Origin: Sulfitobacter sp. F26204
GTDB taxonomy: Bacteria; Pseudomonadota; Alphaproteobacteria; Rhodobacterales; Rhodobacteraceae
Assembly: GCF_026410305.1 (NCBI RefSeq)
Contig: NZ_JAPMLQ010000004.1
Coordinates: 263,289-327,288 of the forward strand
Reading direction: 5' to 3'
DNA: 64,000 nt
The notes beneath the pieces were generated by a model, which worked only from the letters and a program-made list of their open reading frames with translations, searched no databases and was not told the DNA's origin. Below are positions 34,451 to 43,896 of the stretch, in pieces. Position 1 is the first letter of the stretch, and each line of letters starts with the position of its first letter. The translations under genes were made by a program, and so were the position numbers.

Positions 34451-36886
34451 ATGCGCCTTGTGATTGTGTTGTTCATGTTCCTCAGCCTTCTGGCCGGTTC
34501 AATGCCGCAGGCTGCTCAGGCGCAGGGGGTACTGGGGCTGCTGCATGCGCAGGACGAAAGCGCGGCGGAAAACCGCGACACCAACATAAGTGACATCATG
34601 CGTCAGGCAGCTGCAGCGGGTGTTGGCGTCGTGGTTATCGATAGCAACGGCACTCTATTGACCCAAGCTGCGCAGGCCGAACCGCACGACATTGCGCAAA
34701 CGGATGCCAAAGGCTCTGCCTTGATGGCGCTGCAGGATCGTACGGTAAAGTTCCGGTCCGCCCTGATTGCGCGGCTGCTGCAAATGCCCGATGCTTTCAA
34801 CGAAGTATTGTACATCCTGCGGGCGGCAAGTCCCGATGGAACATTGGCCGCCTTTGGCAAGGCATTGCTTTACAGCATGTTGTTGTTCGGGATCGGCGTT
34901 CTATTTGAACGCAAGATTTACGGCCAGCGGCTGATGCGGCACATTATTGTCCCGCGCATTCACGAAAACCCCCAAGGCTTTGCGGAAAAGATGCCTTTTC
35001 TTGTCCTGCGGTTCGCAGGAGGGGTTGGAGGGATCCTGGTGTCAATGGTCGTCGCTTATATCATCGGGGCCATCGTCTTTGGCACGCTCGAAGACACCGC
35101 CATGCAATTCACGGTTACCTTGATCAACATCGGGTATTTTTCGTGCCGCTTTGTTGCAGGACTGTGGCGCATGATCCTGTCGCCCTACTTGCCACAATAT
35201 CGCATTCCCGCCCTCAGCGATCACGACGCCAGGCGGTTACATTGGTGGCTCTGGGTGCTGGCAACCTTTGACATCTGCGCAATCCTTCTCGGGATATGGA
35301 TTGCGGAACTGGGGCTGAACTATGATGTCTATGCCTTCCTTGTTTCAGTTCTATCGGCGGTGATCGTATTGATGAACATCGGCATGGTGATCATCAACCG
35401 CAGGGCGATTTCGCGCGCTTTGCGCGGCGGGGAAAGTGCTGCGGATACCAGTCTGGCGATCAGGATACTCAGCCAGATATGGGCACCTGTGGTCATCCTT
35501 TATGTTGTCTATGCTTGGATCGAGCTGACTTATGATCTTGTGCTTGGTGTGCCCAGTTCGATCCCGTTAATTGCCGGGGCATATGGCATACTGATTTCCA
35601 TCATTGTCGTATACGGTGTGATCAACTTCGCGATTGAACGCAGTTTTGCCCGTGCCCGTGCCCTGCGGCGTATGAATGACATCATGCAAGAGGAAGAGGC
35701 GCAGGAACAGGCACTGGCCGAAGCCGAGAGCCATGACGCCGACCCGGAAGAAGTGGCGCGATTGAGCGAGGCATTGCTAATTAGCCGTAAGGCCGAAGAA
35801 GAGGCGCGCAGCCTTACCACCCCGCGCCGTCAGATGAACAGTTTTGAAGGGTTGGCACGGCGTGTTGCCGGCATTCTGGCTTTTGTAGCCGGGGTATATG
35901 CATTCTTTTACATTTGGGACAATGATGGTGCCAGAATGGTCGAAAGTTTTGCCGACCGCCTGCTCGACATCATGGTCATCATTTTCATCGGCTACATCGT
36001 CTATCATGCCTTCCGCATCTGGATAGATACCAAGATCCAACAGGAAGCCGGTGACCAGGAAGAAGGCGAACTGGGCGATGAGGGCGGCGGCAGTTCCGCC
36101 AGCCGTCTGGCAACCTTGCTGCCTTTGTTCCGCAACTTCATATTGATCGTTGTCGTGGTGACGATCCTGCTGATCGTTCTGATGCAGGTCGGCATCAACG
36201 TCGGCCCCTTGTTTGCAGGGGCGGGTATCGTCGGCGTTGCGGTTGGCTTTGGTTCTCAGGCGTTGGTGCGTGATATTTTTGCAGGCGCGTTCTTTCTGTT
36301 TGATGATGCTTTCCGCAAGGGTGAATATCTGGATGTCGGCGGTGTCAAAGGCACGGTTGAAAAAATCTCTGTGCGGTCCTTCCAACTGCGCCATCACCTT
36401 GGTGCCCTGCACACGATACCCTTTGGTGAATTGCAGGTCATGACCAATTACTCCCGCGACTGGGTGATCATGAAGCTGCCGCTGCGCGTAACCTATGACA
36501 CGGATGTCGAACATGTGCGCAAACTGATCAAGAAACTGGGACAGGACCTTTTGGATGATCCTGTCATCGGGGCAGACTTTATTCAGCCGCTGAAGTCGCA
36601 GGGTGTGATCGAAATGCAGGATTCTGCCATGATCATCAGGGTCAAGTTCATGACCAAGCCGGGCGACCAATGGGTCATTCGCAAACGGATCTATCAAGAG
36701 ATCCGCGAGTTGTTCGAACGTGAGGGCATCAAATTTGCCCATCGTGAAGTCACCGTTCGTCTGGCTGATGCCAAGGTTGATGACCTGACTGATGAAGAGC
36801 GCCGGGCCGTGACGGCGGCGGCGCAAAGCTCGATCGAGGAGGATGCCCTTGCCGGGAATGACTCCGCGGGAGGGGATGACCGATAG
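34451..36886 (+). CDS. Long MscS-family mechanosensitive channel
   Basis: 811 aa from the ATG at 34451 (GAGGAA six bases upstream); an in-frame GTG at 34418 is less likely. Residues 1-24 are a Sec signal, so the N-terminal domain is periplasmic. About ten membrane segments follow, interrupted by a highly charged coiled stretch (residues about 405-460, rich in Glu/Ala/Arg) and an acidic Gly linker (GELGDEGGGSS). The last third is the MscS core: pore-lining GPLFAGAGIVGVAVGFGSQALVRD, then FRKGEYLDVGGVKGTVEKISVRS and IPFGELQV. It releases solutes on hypo-osmotic shock. The large N-terminal part is like MscK or YbdG/YbiO-type channels. Confidence 0.9.
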   Translation: MRLVIVLFMFLSLLAGSMPQAAQAQGVLGLLHAQDESAAENRDTNISDIMRQAAAAGVGVVVIDSNGTLLTQAAQAEPHDIAQTDAKGSALMALQDRTVKFRSALIARLLQMPDAFNEVLYILRAASPDGTLAAFGKALLYSMLLFGIGVLFERKIYGQRLMRHIIVPRIHENPQGFAEKMPFLVLRFAGGVGGILVSMVVAYIIGAIVFGTLEDTAMQFTVTLINIGYFSCRFVAGLWRMILSPYLPQYRIPALSDHDARRLHWWLWVLATFDICAILLGIWIAELGLNYDVYAFLVSVLSAVIVLMNIGMVIINRRAISRALRGGESAADTSLAIRILSQIWAPVVILYVVYAWIELTYDLVLGVPSSIPLIAGAYGILISIIVVYGVINFAIERSFARARALRRMNDIMQEEEAQEQALAEAESHDADPEEVARLSEALLISRKAEEEARSLTTPRRQMNSFEGLARRVAGILAFVAGVYAFFYIWDNDGARMVESFADRLLDIMVIIFIGYIVYHAFRIWIDTKIQQEAGDQEEGELGDEGGGSSASRLATLLPLFRNFILIVVVVTILLIVLMQVGINVGPLFAGAGIVGVAVGFGSQALVRDIFAGAFFLFDDAFRKGEYLDVGGVKGTVEKISVRSFQLRHHLGALHTIPFGELQVMTNYSRDWVIMKLPLRVTYDTDVEHVRKLIKKLGQDLLDDPVIGADFIQPLKSQGVIEMQDSAMIIRVKFMTKPGDQWVIRKRIYQEIRELFEREGIKFAHREVTVRLADAKVDDLTDEERRAVTAAAQSSIEEDALAGNDSAGGDDR

Positions 36887-36962
36887 CCGGTTTTGCCGGT
36901 CCACACTTTGACAAGTTTGCCGATACCGCTAACTGTAATCGCATATCAGAAAGGAAAACCCG

Positions 36963-37736
36963 ATGACCCAGACCCGCAGAGAGTTCTTCACCACCGGTGC
37001 CGCTGTCGCCGGCACCATCACCTTGCTGCCCTTCGCCCTGCGTGCCGAGGGGCATGGGGCGGATACCTTTGACACCCCTGCAGGCAAGATCAGCGTCCAT
37101 CCCGTGAACCATGCTTCGATCGTGCTGGAAACACCGAAGGGCACCATTTACGTCGACCCGGTCGGAGATGCGGCGCAATACGAGGGCATGCCTGCGCCCG
37201 ATCTGATTCTGATCACCCACGAACATGGTGATCATTATAATGAGGAGACGCTACAGGCCCTCGTCACAGATGAGACCCAGATGATCGTGAACCCAGCGGT
37301 GATGGGAAAACTGACCGAAGGATTGAAAGAGCGCGCAAGCGATGTGGCAAATGGCAGTGTGAGCGAATTCAACACCCTGTCGATCCAGGCCATCCCGGCC
37401 TATAACACCACAGAGGAACGAATGAAGTTTCACCCCAAGGGACGTGACAACGGCTATGTCCTGAACTTTGAAGATTTCCGTATCTATATCTCTGGCGATA
37501 CCGAAGACATTCCCGAGATGCGCAGTCTCACCGACATTGATCTGGCCTTTGTCTGTATGAACCTGCCGTTCACGATGGACGCAAATGCGGCCGCTTCAGC
37601 CGTGTCCGAATTCGCACCCACCTACGTCTATCCCTATCACTACCGCGGCCGCGACGGGGGAACCCAGGACCCCGAAAGTTTTGCAAAGATGATTGGCGGG
37701 GAGACCGAAGTGAAGCTGGGCAACTGGTACAGCTGA
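36963..37736 (+). CDS. Tat-exported metallo-beta-lactamase-fold protein
   Basis: 257 aa. The N-terminus MTQTRREFFTTGAAVAGTITLLPFALRAEG has a twin-arginine signal. The mature part reads HASIVLETPKGTIYVDPVGD, then the metal motif LITHEHGDHYN (HxHxDH), later YISGDTEDIPEM and a final YPYHYRGRDGG. This matches the UlaG/L-ascorbate-lactonase-like branch of the superfamily. Tat export suggests a metal cofactor loaded in the cytoplasm. The substrate is unknown. It stands alone between the channel gene and a pair of hairpins. Confidence 0.87.
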   Translation: MTQTRREFFTTGAAVAGTITLLPFALRAEGHGADTFDTPAGKISVHPVNHASIVLETPKGTIYVDPVGDAAQYEGMPAPDLILITHEHGDHYNEETLQALVTDETQMIVNPAVMGKLTEGLKERASDVANGSVSEFNTLSIQAIPAYNTTEERMKFHPKGRDNGYVLNFEDFRIYISGDTEDIPEMRSLTDIDLAFVCMNLPFTMDANAAASAVSEFAPTYVYPYHYRGRDGGTQDPESFAKMIGGETEVKLGNWYS

Positions 37737-37743
37737 ACTGGTA

Positions 37744-37791
37744 TCGGGTGCGGAATGCACCCGACCACCTTTCGGGAGGCTCTGCCTCCCG
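37744..37791. repeat. Two adjacent perfect hairpins after the MBL gene
   Basis: TCGGGTGC-GGAAT-GCACCCGA (37744-37764) is followed by CGGGAGGC-TCT-GCCTCCCG (37773-37791). No T-run follows on either strand. The second hairpin and its tail GGACCCTCCGCGGTATTTGAGGC resemble a dispersed intergenic repeat I recall from Roseobacter genomes. They lie between converging genes and may act as a two-way transcript end. Confidence 0.65.
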
Positions 37792-37851
37792 GACCCTCCG
37801 CGGTATTTGAGGCCAAAAAGAGGAACGGCCTTGGCGCGACAGAATAAGGCG

Positions 37852-39006
37852 TCAGCTTTTGTAGGGGTCGAGAGATGCGCGTAGACCGTCGCCGAGGAAA
37901 TTGAAGGCCAGCACGACGACGACGATCGGCAGCATGGGAATGGCTGTCCACCAGTAGATTTCGATACTGGCGAGGTTCTGTGCATCGTTCAACATGACTC
38001 CCCAAGAGACGGCGGGGGCGCGCAGACCAAGGCCCAGGAAGCTGAGCGCGGTTTCACCCAGGATCATGGCGGGGATCGACAGGGTGGCACTTGCGATCAG
38101 ATGTGACATGAAGTTGGGCAGCAGATGACGGCGGATCACCCGGCCGGGTTTTGCCCCCATCATTTCGGCGGCCTTTACATATTCCTCTTCGCGCAGGGAC
38201 AGGAATTTGGATCGCACAGCGCGGGCCAGTCCCGGCCAATCGAGAATCCCGAGAATAATCGAGATGATGAAGAAGACCGCCACTGGTCCCCAGTTGGACG
38301 GCACCGCCGCCGACAGGGCCAGCCATAACGGCAGTTCAGGCAAGGAGCGCAGGATTTCGATGACGCGGTTGACGATCCAGTCGGTCTTGCCGCCGAAATA
38401 TCCGGCCATGGCGCCAAAGGTAATGCCCAGCAGAAAGGAGACAGTGATGCCGATGATACCGACTGTCAGCGACAATTGTGCACCATAGAGGATGCGGCTG
38501 AATACATCCCGGCCCAGGCGGTCGGAGCCCCACAGGAACACGGTGGCACCGTCGGGAGCACAGAAAAGATGTGTGTTCGAGGGCAGCAGGCCGAACAGGC
38601 GATAGGTCTCGCCCTTGCAAAAGTAATCCAGCGGCATCGGTGTGGTTTCATCTGTCGTATAGGTCCAGCGGAAATTGACAAGATCTGCCTTGGCTGTAAG
38701 GGGATAGACATAAGGCCCGACCAGGTGGCCATCATGCCACAGATTGATGCTTTGCGGTGGGGCGTAAAGGTAATCCGCGCTGCGTTCATTGGGCGTGTAG
38801 GGGGCCACGAAACCTGCGACAGGCAGGATTAGATAACACAGGAGCAGAAAGATGCCTGATACCAGCGCCAGCTTGTGTCTCTTGAATTTGCGCCAGGTCA
38901 GTAACCAGCCGGGTGCATCCATATCCGCGCGGTCTGGGGCGCTGAGGTCTGTTTCGTCGCTCCACGGGGCAGGATCGACAAAGCGGTTGTCGGGCTGAAT
39001 GCTCAT
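37852..39006 (-). CDS. ABC transporter permease (OppC/YejE type)
   Basis: 384 aa, last gene of the second peptide-type importer. A cytoplasmic N-terminus (WLLTWRKFKRHKLALVSG) leads into the first membrane segment. An unusually long periplasmic loop (about residues 70-150, with Cys in DYFCKGETYRLFGLLPSNTHLFCAPDG) follows, then the diagnostic WGSDRLGRDVFSRILYGAQLSL. The EAA loop is EEYVKAAEMMGAKPGRVIRRHLLPN, followed by LSFLGLGLRAPAVSWGVM and the end GDGLRASLDPYKS. The long loop is typical of the YejE/microcin-C-type subgroup. It overlaps the upstream permease by four bases. Confidence 0.92.
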   Translation of the reverse strand: MSIQPDNRFVDPAPWSDETDLSAPDRADMDAPGWLLTWRKFKRHKLALVSGIFLLLCYLILPVAGFVAPYTPNERSADYLYAPPQSINLWHDGHLVGPYVYPLTAKADLVNFRWTYTTDETTPMPLDYFCKGETYRLFGLLPSNTHLFCAPDGATVFLWGSDRLGRDVFSRILYGAQLSLTVGIIGITVSFLLGITFGAMAGYFGGKTDWIVNRVIEILRSLPELPLWLALSAAVPSNWGPVAVFFIISIILGILDWPGLARAVRSKFLSLREEEYVKAAEMMGAKPGRVIRRHLLPNFMSHLIASATLSIPAMILGETALSFLGLGLRAPAVSWGVMLNDAQNLASIEIYWWTAIPMLPIVVVVLAFNFLGDGLRASLDPYKS

Positions 39007-40034
39007 CCGTTGCGATCTCCATAGCGGATGCGCGGATCCAACAGGACCAGCAACAGATCAGAGATCATTGTGCCGATCAGCGTCAGCAGCGCGACGAACA
39101 TCAGCACAAAGGCGGCGAGAAACTGATCTTGTGATTTCAATGCGGTCAACAAGGACGGGCCGATGGTTTGCAGGCCGAGCACCACGGAAACCAGAACCGA
39201 ACCGGAGACCATTGCGGGTAACAGATTGCCGATGTCGGCGACAAAAGGATTGAAGGCCATGCGCAGCGGGTATTTCGTCAGCAATTTGGCAGGGCCAAGC
39301 CCCTTGGCCTTGGCTGTTTCAACATAGGGTTTGCTCAGTTCATCCAGCATGTTGGCCCGCAACCGCTGCATCATGGCGGCCGCTCCTGACGTGCCGATAA
39401 CAAAGGTTGGCACAATCAGATGTAACAGGATGGATTTCACCTTGAGCCAGGACATGGGTTCGCCCTCGAATGCCGGGGCCATGAGCCCGCCGATGGGCAG
39501 GTCAAAGTATTTATTACCGTAGTAGAACAGGATCAGCGCCAGCAGAAAGTTGGGCGTCGCGAGGCCCAGATATCCGACAAAACCCGCAGTATAATCCACC
39601 CAGGTCTCCGACCTGGCGGCGGCCAGGACGCCAAGTGGCAGGGCGACAGCATAGACAAACAGGACGGCTGCGAGATTGACCAGAACGGTCAACCACAATG
39701 CATCGCCCACGATTTCGCCCACGGGGCGGTCAAATTCGAAGGACCAGCCGAAATCGCCCTGGATCAATCCCGAAAACCCGTTGGGACCGGGCATCATGCC
39801 AACCCAAATAAAATATTGTTCCCAGATCGGGCGGTCGAGGGCATATTCGGTTCGCAGAAATTCGGCCTTGGCCACACCTTCGGCCTGACCGGTTGCACGC
39901 AGCTCGGCGATCTGGTTGCTCAGATAATCCCCCGGCGGGAGGTTGATGATGACAAAAACCATGATCGAGACCACCCAAAGCGTCAACAACATGGTCAGGA
40001 ACCGATAGCCCGCATAGCGCAGTAACAAGATCAT
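39003..40034 (-). CDS. ABC transporter permease (OppB/YejB type)
   Basis: 343 aa with about six membrane segments. It starts MILLLRYAGYRFLTMLLTLWVVSIMVFVIINLPPGDYL, a family-typical first segment. A large periplasmic loop follows, the EAA loop is YVETAKAKGLGPAKLLTKYPLR, and the end is LLLVLLDPRIRYGDRNG. It overlaps the binding-protein gene upstream and the second permease downstream by four bases each. Together with 37852 it forms the channel. Confidence 0.92.
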   Translation of the reverse strand: MILLLRYAGYRFLTMLLTLWVVSIMVFVIINLPPGDYLSNQIAELRATGQAEGVAKAEFLRTEYALDRPIWEQYFIWVGMMPGPNGFSGLIQGDFGWSFEFDRPVGEIVGDALWLTVLVNLAAVLFVYAVALPLGVLAAARSETWVDYTAGFVGYLGLATPNFLLALILFYYGNKYFDLPIGGLMAPAFEGEPMSWLKVKSILLHLIVPTFVIGTSGAAAMMQRLRANMLDELSKPYVETAKAKGLGPAKLLTKYPLRMAFNPFVADIGNLLPAMVSGSVLVSVVLGLQTIGPSLLTALKSQDQFLAAFVLMFVALLTLIGTMISDLLLVLLDPRIRYGDRNG

Positions 40035-41938
40035 TGGGTCACCTGTTCAAAGGCGTCGTCGAAGTAGAATTCATCAATGCGGTGGACACCAAAATGCGCG
40101 CCAGGATCATAGGCCCAGATCGCGTGCTCGGGCACATTGCGCAAGCGTTTGGAGACAACGACGGGCTGCGGCGCTTCGGACAGGATGCCGATGGCATATT
40201 GTTGATCTGCATGGATTTCCAGCATGTCAGACCAGATTGCACGCCGCTCTTTCGGGTCTGTGGTGTGGGACCAGTCTTCTGCAAGGGCAAGCAGGTGTTG
40301 GGCCGGTTTCATGTCAGGGGCTTCGCCCGCGCTGCCGGAGGTCGCGAAATACTGCCCCCACTTGGGCCAGGCAAAGAATTCCTGATTGGTGGGGGCCAGG
40401 TACTTTGGTGAGGTGGCCGCCGAGGGCAAACCATTGTCCCAACCATACCAGACCGCGGCCATGCTAATTCCCGCGTAGACCCGATTGCGCAAAATATCGC
40501 GGTCGAGTGGGCGCATCACCAGCTTGATACCCAACTCACGCCATGTATCCGTGACGATGGCCAGGGCATTTTCGACCTCTTGGCGTTCACCGGCGGTTTC
40601 GATCACAAATTCCATCGGCCTGCCATCGGGAAGCAGCCGGATCCCGGCCTGGTTACGGCCGGTCAGTCCCATTTCATCCAGCAGGGCGTTGGCTTTGGCC
40701 GGATAATAAATTGCTGAACGATAGGCGTTTTGCACTTCGAACAGGGGGCTTTGGCTGAGAACGGACATGCCGCCCTCCTTGCCTAGTCCGAAGTAGAGCG
40801 CGCGGTTGATCATGCGCCGGTCGATGCCCATACTCAGGGCGCGGCGGAACCGAACATCGCGCATCACGTCACGCCAGACCGGATCACGGAAATTGAGATT
40901 TGGATAGATGGCAATCTGGCTGGCCACGCCGCTGGCCCATAACAGAGTGCGATAATTGCCACCATCTGTTTCACCCTTCTTGAGGATGGAAACATCTGGA
41001 AAATCGAGGCCACGCGCCTGCAGGTCGACCTCGCCTGCGTTCGTTTTTGCCGCAACCAGACCGCCGCCGACGATTGTCATATTCACAACATCAATATAGG
41101 GCAGCTGGAGCCCGCGAGAATCAATCCTGTGATAATAGGGATTGCGCACAAACAACTGGCGAGACCCGCGGTTGCTGGCGTTCACCCAAGGCTGCAGCGT
41201 CGGCAAATGCGGGTTGTCGAACTTGTACATGTTGTCGCGTTTGTTGTGCAATGCCGCCCAGCTTTTGACGCGCGCGCGACGGACTTCCTCATAAAGCGCT
41301 TCGGGCTCTGCAAATGCGCTGTGAAACTGTTTGAGGTAATGTGCCGGTCGATAGATGAAGGGGGGAGAGGCCTGGGCCAATAGCGGCAGGAAGTTCGAGT
41401 TTGGCGTTTCCCATTCGAAAACGACCGTATGGGCATCCGGAAAAGTCACGCTGCCCAGCTTGCCATCTACGATCATGAATTCCGGCGGGCCGGAAGGGGT
41501 GATTTCGGGATTGTTGACGACATATTCCCACCAGTAACGGAAGTCGTCCGAGGTAAAGGGCGCACCATCAGACCAACGATGCCCGGGGCGCAGGTGCAGG
41601 ATGTATTTGCGGTCTTCGATGACGTCGACGCGATGCAGAATGTCGGGATAAAGTTCGTAGTCCGTGCCATAGCCCATCAGCCGCGCATAGCCATAGACAA
41701 CCATCTGACGGACATCCTTTGACCGTGTCACCAAGGTACGCAGGGTGCCGCCTTGCTTGCCGAATTGACGGCCCTTCGCCTCCAGATCAACGACCAAGGG
41801 CAGGTCGGGCAACCGTTCTGCGATCGGGGGCAGGTCTCCGGCCTGGACCTCCTGTGCCCAGAAACTGGTTTCCTGTAACGTCGTCTGCGCCAGGACGGGA
41901 GTCGCCAGCAAAGCGAGAAAGAGGATGAAGTTACGCAT
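40031..41938 (-). CDS. ABC transporter substrate-binding protein, family 5 (YejA-like)
   Basis: 635 aa from the ATG at 41938, overlapping the ATPase stop by eight bases. Residues 1-17 are a signal peptide ([17 protein letters not shown]). The SBP_bac_5 core is HRVDVIEDRKYILHLRPGHRWSDGAPFTSDDFRYWWEYV, and the second lobe has VRFRRALSMGIDRRMINRALYFG. At over 600 residues it is longer than DppA/OppA and matches the YejA or AppA-like group that binds larger peptides or complex oligomers. The ligand is unknown. Confidence 0.9.
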   Translation of the reverse strand: MRNFILFLALLATPVLAQTTLQETSFWAQEVQAGDLPPIAERLPDLPLVVDLEAKGRQFGKQGGTLRTLVTRSKDVRQMVVYGYARLMGYGTDYELYPDILHRVDVIEDRKYILHLRPGHRWSDGAPFTSDDFRYWWEYVVNNPEITPSGPPEFMIVDGKLGSVTFPDAHTVVFEWETPNSNFLPLLAQASPPFIYRPAHYLKQFHSAFAEPEALYEEVRRARVKSWAALHNKRDNMYKFDNPHLPTLQPWVNASNRGSRQLFVRNPYYHRIDSRGLQLPYIDVVNMTIVGGGLVAAKTNAGEVDLQARGLDFPDVSILKKGETDGGNYRTLLWASGVASQIAIYPNLNFRDPVWRDVMRDVRFRRALSMGIDRRMINRALYFGLGKEGGMSVLSQSPLFEVQNAYRSAIYYPAKANALLDEMGLTGRNQAGIRLLPDGRPMEFVIETAGERQEVENALAIVTDTWRELGIKLVMRPLDRDILRNRVYAGISMAAVWYGWDNGLPSAATSPKYLAPTNQEFFAWPKWGQYFATSGSAGEAPDMKPAQHLLALAEDWSHTTDPKERRAIWSDMLEIHADQQYAIGILSEAPQPVVVSKRLRNVPEHAIWAYDPGAHFGVHRIDEFYFDDAFEQVTQ

Positions 41939-43700
41939 GGCAGCGTACCTTATGCCCCGGTTCCAACTCTCGCAAGTCGGGGGCGTTTGCCCCGTCGAAA
42001 CGGAATATCTCGGGCCAGCTTGTCGGTGCGCCTGCGCCCTTGGCGACCAGATCAAGATCGATGGGTCGGGTAATGTCGGGTTCGGGTTGTGCTGCGATCA
42101 GCGCCTGTGTGTAGGGATGCTGCGGATTGTAGAATAGCGTGTCCGGGGGGGCTTCTTCCACGATCACACCGGCGCGCATTACAGCGACTTCGTCGGCGAT
42201 GCGGGCGACAACTGCCAGATCGTGACTGATGAACAGATAACTCAGGTTGGCATGGTCGCGGATGTCTTCGAGTAATGTAAGGATCTGGTCTTGAACAGAA
42301 ACGTCCAGCGCGGATGTCGGTTCATCGCAGATCAGGAGTTTCGGATCCAGAGTCAGCGCGCGTGCTATCGACAATCGTTGGCGTTGCCCGCCTGAAAACG
42401 CATGCGGATACCGATGCAGCATATCAGGGTCAAGCCCGACAAGTTTCAACATGTCGGCGGCTTTGTCTCGACGGTCTGCCTTAGTGCCGATGCCGTGGAT
42501 CTCCATAGGTTCAACCAGCGCATTGAGAACCCGCATCCGGGGGCTGAGTGAAGAATAAGGATCTTGGAAAACCATCTGCGCCTGTCGTTGGAAAGCTGTG
42601 CGCTGCATGTTGTTCATGTCGTGTACCGGAAGGGCAGGCGCGCCGGCGTCAGGACGAAACAGGACCTCGCCGCCCGGATCTGGCCGCTCCGCCCCGAGTG
42701 CAACCCGCGCACAGGTGGTCTTGCCCGATCCGCTTTCGCCTACAACGGCCAGGGTTTTGCCCCGAGGCACTGAAAGGTTCACGTTACGACAGGCGGTGAT
42801 GGCCACGGGTGCCCGCCAGCCGCTTGCCCGCATCGTATAGGTCTTGGTCACATCCTTGAGATCGAGGATCACGTCATCATAGGTCAGTTCGGGTGCAGGT
42901 GTGGCCACGGTGGGGATCATTGGCGCGGCGGCAAACAGTTTGGCAGTGTAACCGTGGGCGGGGGCCGCGAGTATATGTTCGGCGCGGCCCGCCTCCATGA
43001 CGCGCCCCTTGTTCATCACGACAACCTGTTGGGCCATATTGGCAACAACACCAAGATCATGGGTGACAAGGACAACCGCCATGCCTGTCTCTTTTTGCAA
43101 GCTGTTTATCAGTCCCAGAACCTGCGCCTGTGTCGTCACATCCAGTGCTGTGGTCGGTTCGTCCGCGATCAGCAATTCGGGTTGTGCAACCATCGCCATG
43201 GCGATCATCGCGCGTTGCCGCATGCCGCCCGACATCTCGAAGGGATAGCTGCTGAATGCGCGTTCGGGGTCGACGAAACCGACTTTGTCAAATTGTTCGA
43301 TGACCCGGCGCTTGGCTTCGGCGGCACCCATATCCCGGTGGATGCGCAGCACTTCTCCTACCTGGTTGCCCAATCTGTGCAACGGCGACAGGGAGCGCAT
43401 CGGTTCCTGAAAGATCATCGCAATTCGGTTTCCCCGAATACGGCGCATCTGGTGTTCGTGACATCCCAAAAGATCAACCGGTCCGTCGCCGCTGTGAAAG
43501 GTAACAGAACCACCTCTGATCTGTGCGGTCTCTGGCAGGATGCGCAATGCCGTGCGGCAGGTGAGTGTCTTGCCCGACCCGCTTTCGCCGACCAGGGCAA
43601 GGGTTTCGCCTGCGCTGACGGAAAAACTGACGTCGTGCACAACCGGGGGCGCATTCCCGAACCCGATTGTAAGTGCATCTACGTCCAGCAAAGAAGTCAT
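41931..43700 (-). CDS. Fused double ABC ATP-binding protein (YejF type)
   Basis: 589 aa from the ATG at 43700 (a GTG four codons up is in frame). Two complete ATPase halves are present. The first, residues about 1-265, has Walker A GESGSGKT, signature [15 protein letters not shown] and Walker [13 protein letters not shown]. The second, about 285-560, has [23 protein letters not shown] and [12 protein letters not shown]. The C-terminus is the short oligopeptide-transporter tail. A single fused ATPase replaces the DppD/DppF pair, as in YejF. It is the first gene of this minus-strand operon, and its leader holds a palindrome (43830-43846) and a hairpin. Confidence 0.93.
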   Translation of the reverse strand: MTSLLDVDALTIGFGNAPPVVHDVSFSVSAGETLALVGESGSGKTLTCRTALRILPETAQIRGGSVTFHSGDGPVDLLGCHEHQMRRIRGNRIAMIFQEPMRSLSPLHRLGNQVGEVLRIHRDMGAAEAKRRVIEQFDKVGFVDPERAFSSYPFEMSGGMRQRAMIAMAMVAQPELLIADEPTTALDVTTQAQVLGLINSLQKETGMAVVLVTHDLGVVANMAQQVVVMNKGRVMEAGRAEHILAAPAHGYTAKLFAAAPMIPTVATPAPELTYDDVILDLKDVTKTYTMRASGWRAPVAITACRNVNLSVPRGKTLAVVGESGSGKTTCARVALGAERPDPGGEVLFRPDAGAPALPVHDMNNMQRTAFQRQAQMVFQDPYSSLSPRMRVLNALVEPMEIHGIGTKADRRDKAADMLKLVGLDPDMLHRYPHAFSGGQRQRLSIARALTLDPKLLICDEPTSALDVSVQDQILTLLEDIRDHANLSYLFISHDLAVVARIADEVAVMRAGVIVEEAPPDTLFYNPQHPYTQALIAAQPEPDITRPIDLDLVAKGAGAPTSWPEIFRFDGANAPDLRELEPGHKVRCHA

Positions 43701-43790
43701 CAAATTCCACACAATGAAAGGCCACCCGAAAAATCAGGTGCTTGGATTCGGAGTGAAGCCGATTTGCGCCCAACCGTCCAGCAATGATAC

Positions 43791-43810
43791 CCTTGGGCGT
43801 TTGCCCAAGG
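43791..43810. repeat. Hairpin CCTTGGGC-GTTT-GCCCAAGG in the divergent leader
   Basis: A perfect 8-bp stem with a GTTT loop. The core GGGC-GTTT-GCCC recurs at 43862-43873 in the same gap and once inside the ATPase gene (about 41978-41990). Its function is unclear; no T-run follows. Confidence 0.5.
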
Positions 43811-43829
43811 ACCGCTCTGGTCCCTCGCG

Positions 43830-43846
43830 GTGTAATCAGGTTACAC
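43830..43846. promoter_or_regulatory. Palindromic operator candidate between ATPase and methyltransferase genes
   Basis: GTGTAA-TCAGG-TTACAC is a perfect 6-bp inverted repeat with a 5-bp centre. It lies 130 bp upstream of the ATPase ATG and 51 bp upstream of the methyltransferase ATG. It could be a repressor site for either gene. No matching regulator can be assigned. Confidence 0.4.
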
Positions 43847-43896
43847 AAGGATCTGCGTTCAGGGCGTTTGCCCGCGCCTTATTCAAAGGAACCGCC

